Below are positions 63,911 to 64,000 of a stretch of DNA of 64,000 bases, piece after piece (position 1 is the first letter of the stretch; the number at the start of each line of letters is the position of its first letter). The notes beneath the pieces were generated by a model. The model saw nothing but the letters and a program-made list of their open reading frames with translations. It was not told where the DNA came from and did no database searches. The stretch spans positions 216,158 to 280,157 of the forward strand of contig JAHXIP010000004.1 in assembly GCA_025655575.1 (NCBI GenBank). Direction: 5' to 3'. Source of the DNA: Candidatus Thiodiazotropha sp. (ex Monitilora ramsayi) (GTDB taxonomy: Bacteria; Pseudomonadota; Gammaproteobacteria; Chromatiales; Chromatiaceae). A program made the position numbers and the translations under genes.

Positions 63911-64000
63911 TGGTCCTACCCACAAAAAGTAGACATCCTAACTAAGCAGCAACTGCTGCCTTCCTCTCAAACTCAGCTGGACTGACATAGCCGATCGCTG
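63911..64000 (-). mobile_element. End of an IS3-family insertion sequence (cut by window edge)
   Basis: The outer end reads TGGTCCTACCCACAAAAAGT from 63911 inward, which resembles the terminal inverted repeats of the IS3 subgroup (TGATCxTACCC type), and the transposase C-terminus follows 31 bases inside. The other end and any target duplication lie outside the window. The element sits just upstream of the last cassette gene. Confidence 0.8.
63942..64000 (-). CDS. IS3-family transposase, C-terminal fragment (cut by window edge)
   Basis: The visible codons translate to AIGYVSPAEFERKAAVAA and a TAG stop. The SPAEFE(R/K) ending is the conserved C-terminus of the DDE (OrfB) transposase of IS3-family elements. 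Only 18 residues are present because the window ends here. Confidence 0.85.
   Translation of the reverse strand, partial: AIGYVSPAEFERKAAVAA

Overview
The window is a contiguous piece of a gammaproteobacterial chromosome, most likely from a sulfur-oxidising, hydrogen-using chemolithotroph. This is inferred from a cytoplasmic SoeABC-type sulfite:quinone oxidoreductase, a complete Hyb-type membrane-bound uptake [NiFe]-hydrogenase operon, small c-type cytochromes, ergothioneine synthesis, PEP-CTERM protein sorting and a gammaproteobacterial division/cell-wall (dcw) cluster. I cannot name the genus from the sequence alone.

Layout. 1-15.7 kb (minus strand): a canonical dcw operon read leftwards, mraZ-rsmH-ftsL-ftsI-murE-murF-mraY-murD-ftsW-murG-murC-[53-aa small ORF]-murB-ddl-ftsQ-ftsA (ftsA cut by the window edge). 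Almost every junction overlaps by 1-4 bases, and a sigma70-type promoter with MraZ-type repeats precedes mraZ. 15.86-16.2 kb: RNase P RNA (minus). 16.2-18.5 kb: egtB-egtD for ergothioneine. 18.5-20.8 kb: a secreted Ig-like/FnIII protein and a Lys/Pro-rich protein with a possible ribbon-helix-helix segment. 20.8-21.6 kb: a four-tRNA operon (Pro-Arg-His-Lys, minus) in which tRNA-Arg(UCU) is split by a 271-nt group I intron. 21.7-24 kb: folD and cysS. 24.2-30.7 kb: a putative sigma54 promoter and hybO-A-B-C-D-G-E. 30.7-33.6 kb: a haem-binding (CxxCH) chemoreceptor and two small cytochromes c. 33.8-35.6 kb: two cyclophilins and lpxH. 35.6-38.4 kb: an unknown periplasmic protein, a DUF455 ferritin-like protein and glycerate 2-kinase. 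38.5-40.4 kb: a MotA/ExbB-like plus MotB-like membrane pair with an unusual coiled-coil partner. 40.5-41.6 kb: two Slp-type lipoproteins. 41.9-45.3 kb: a lone pseudopilin coupled to a large GGDEF-EAL protein. 45.3-47.3 kb: tsaB and a PEP-CTERM protein behind a putative sigma54 promoter. 47.4-51.6 kb: an RND efflux pump and adaptor. 51.6-53.7 kb: a C_GCAxxG_C_C-dUTPase fusion and a lipase-like hydrolase. 53.7-58.3 kb: soeABC. 58.5-62 kb: alkylation repair (ada, AlkA-type glycosylase) and small redox/accessory genes. 62.1-64 kb: a lower-GC accessory edge with an integron attC site between two gene cassettes, ending in the tip of an IS3-family element.

How the parts fit: the hydrogenase and SoeABC both feed electrons to the quinone pool, and the neighbouring haem chemoreceptor and cytochromes may sense or carry electrons in the same periplasm. 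The most noteworthy items are the intron-split tRNA-Arg, the attC/cassette/IS3 edge, the unclassified proton-channel-like pair at 38.5-40.4 kb, the dUTPase fusion, and the small ORF that exactly fills the murC-murB gap.
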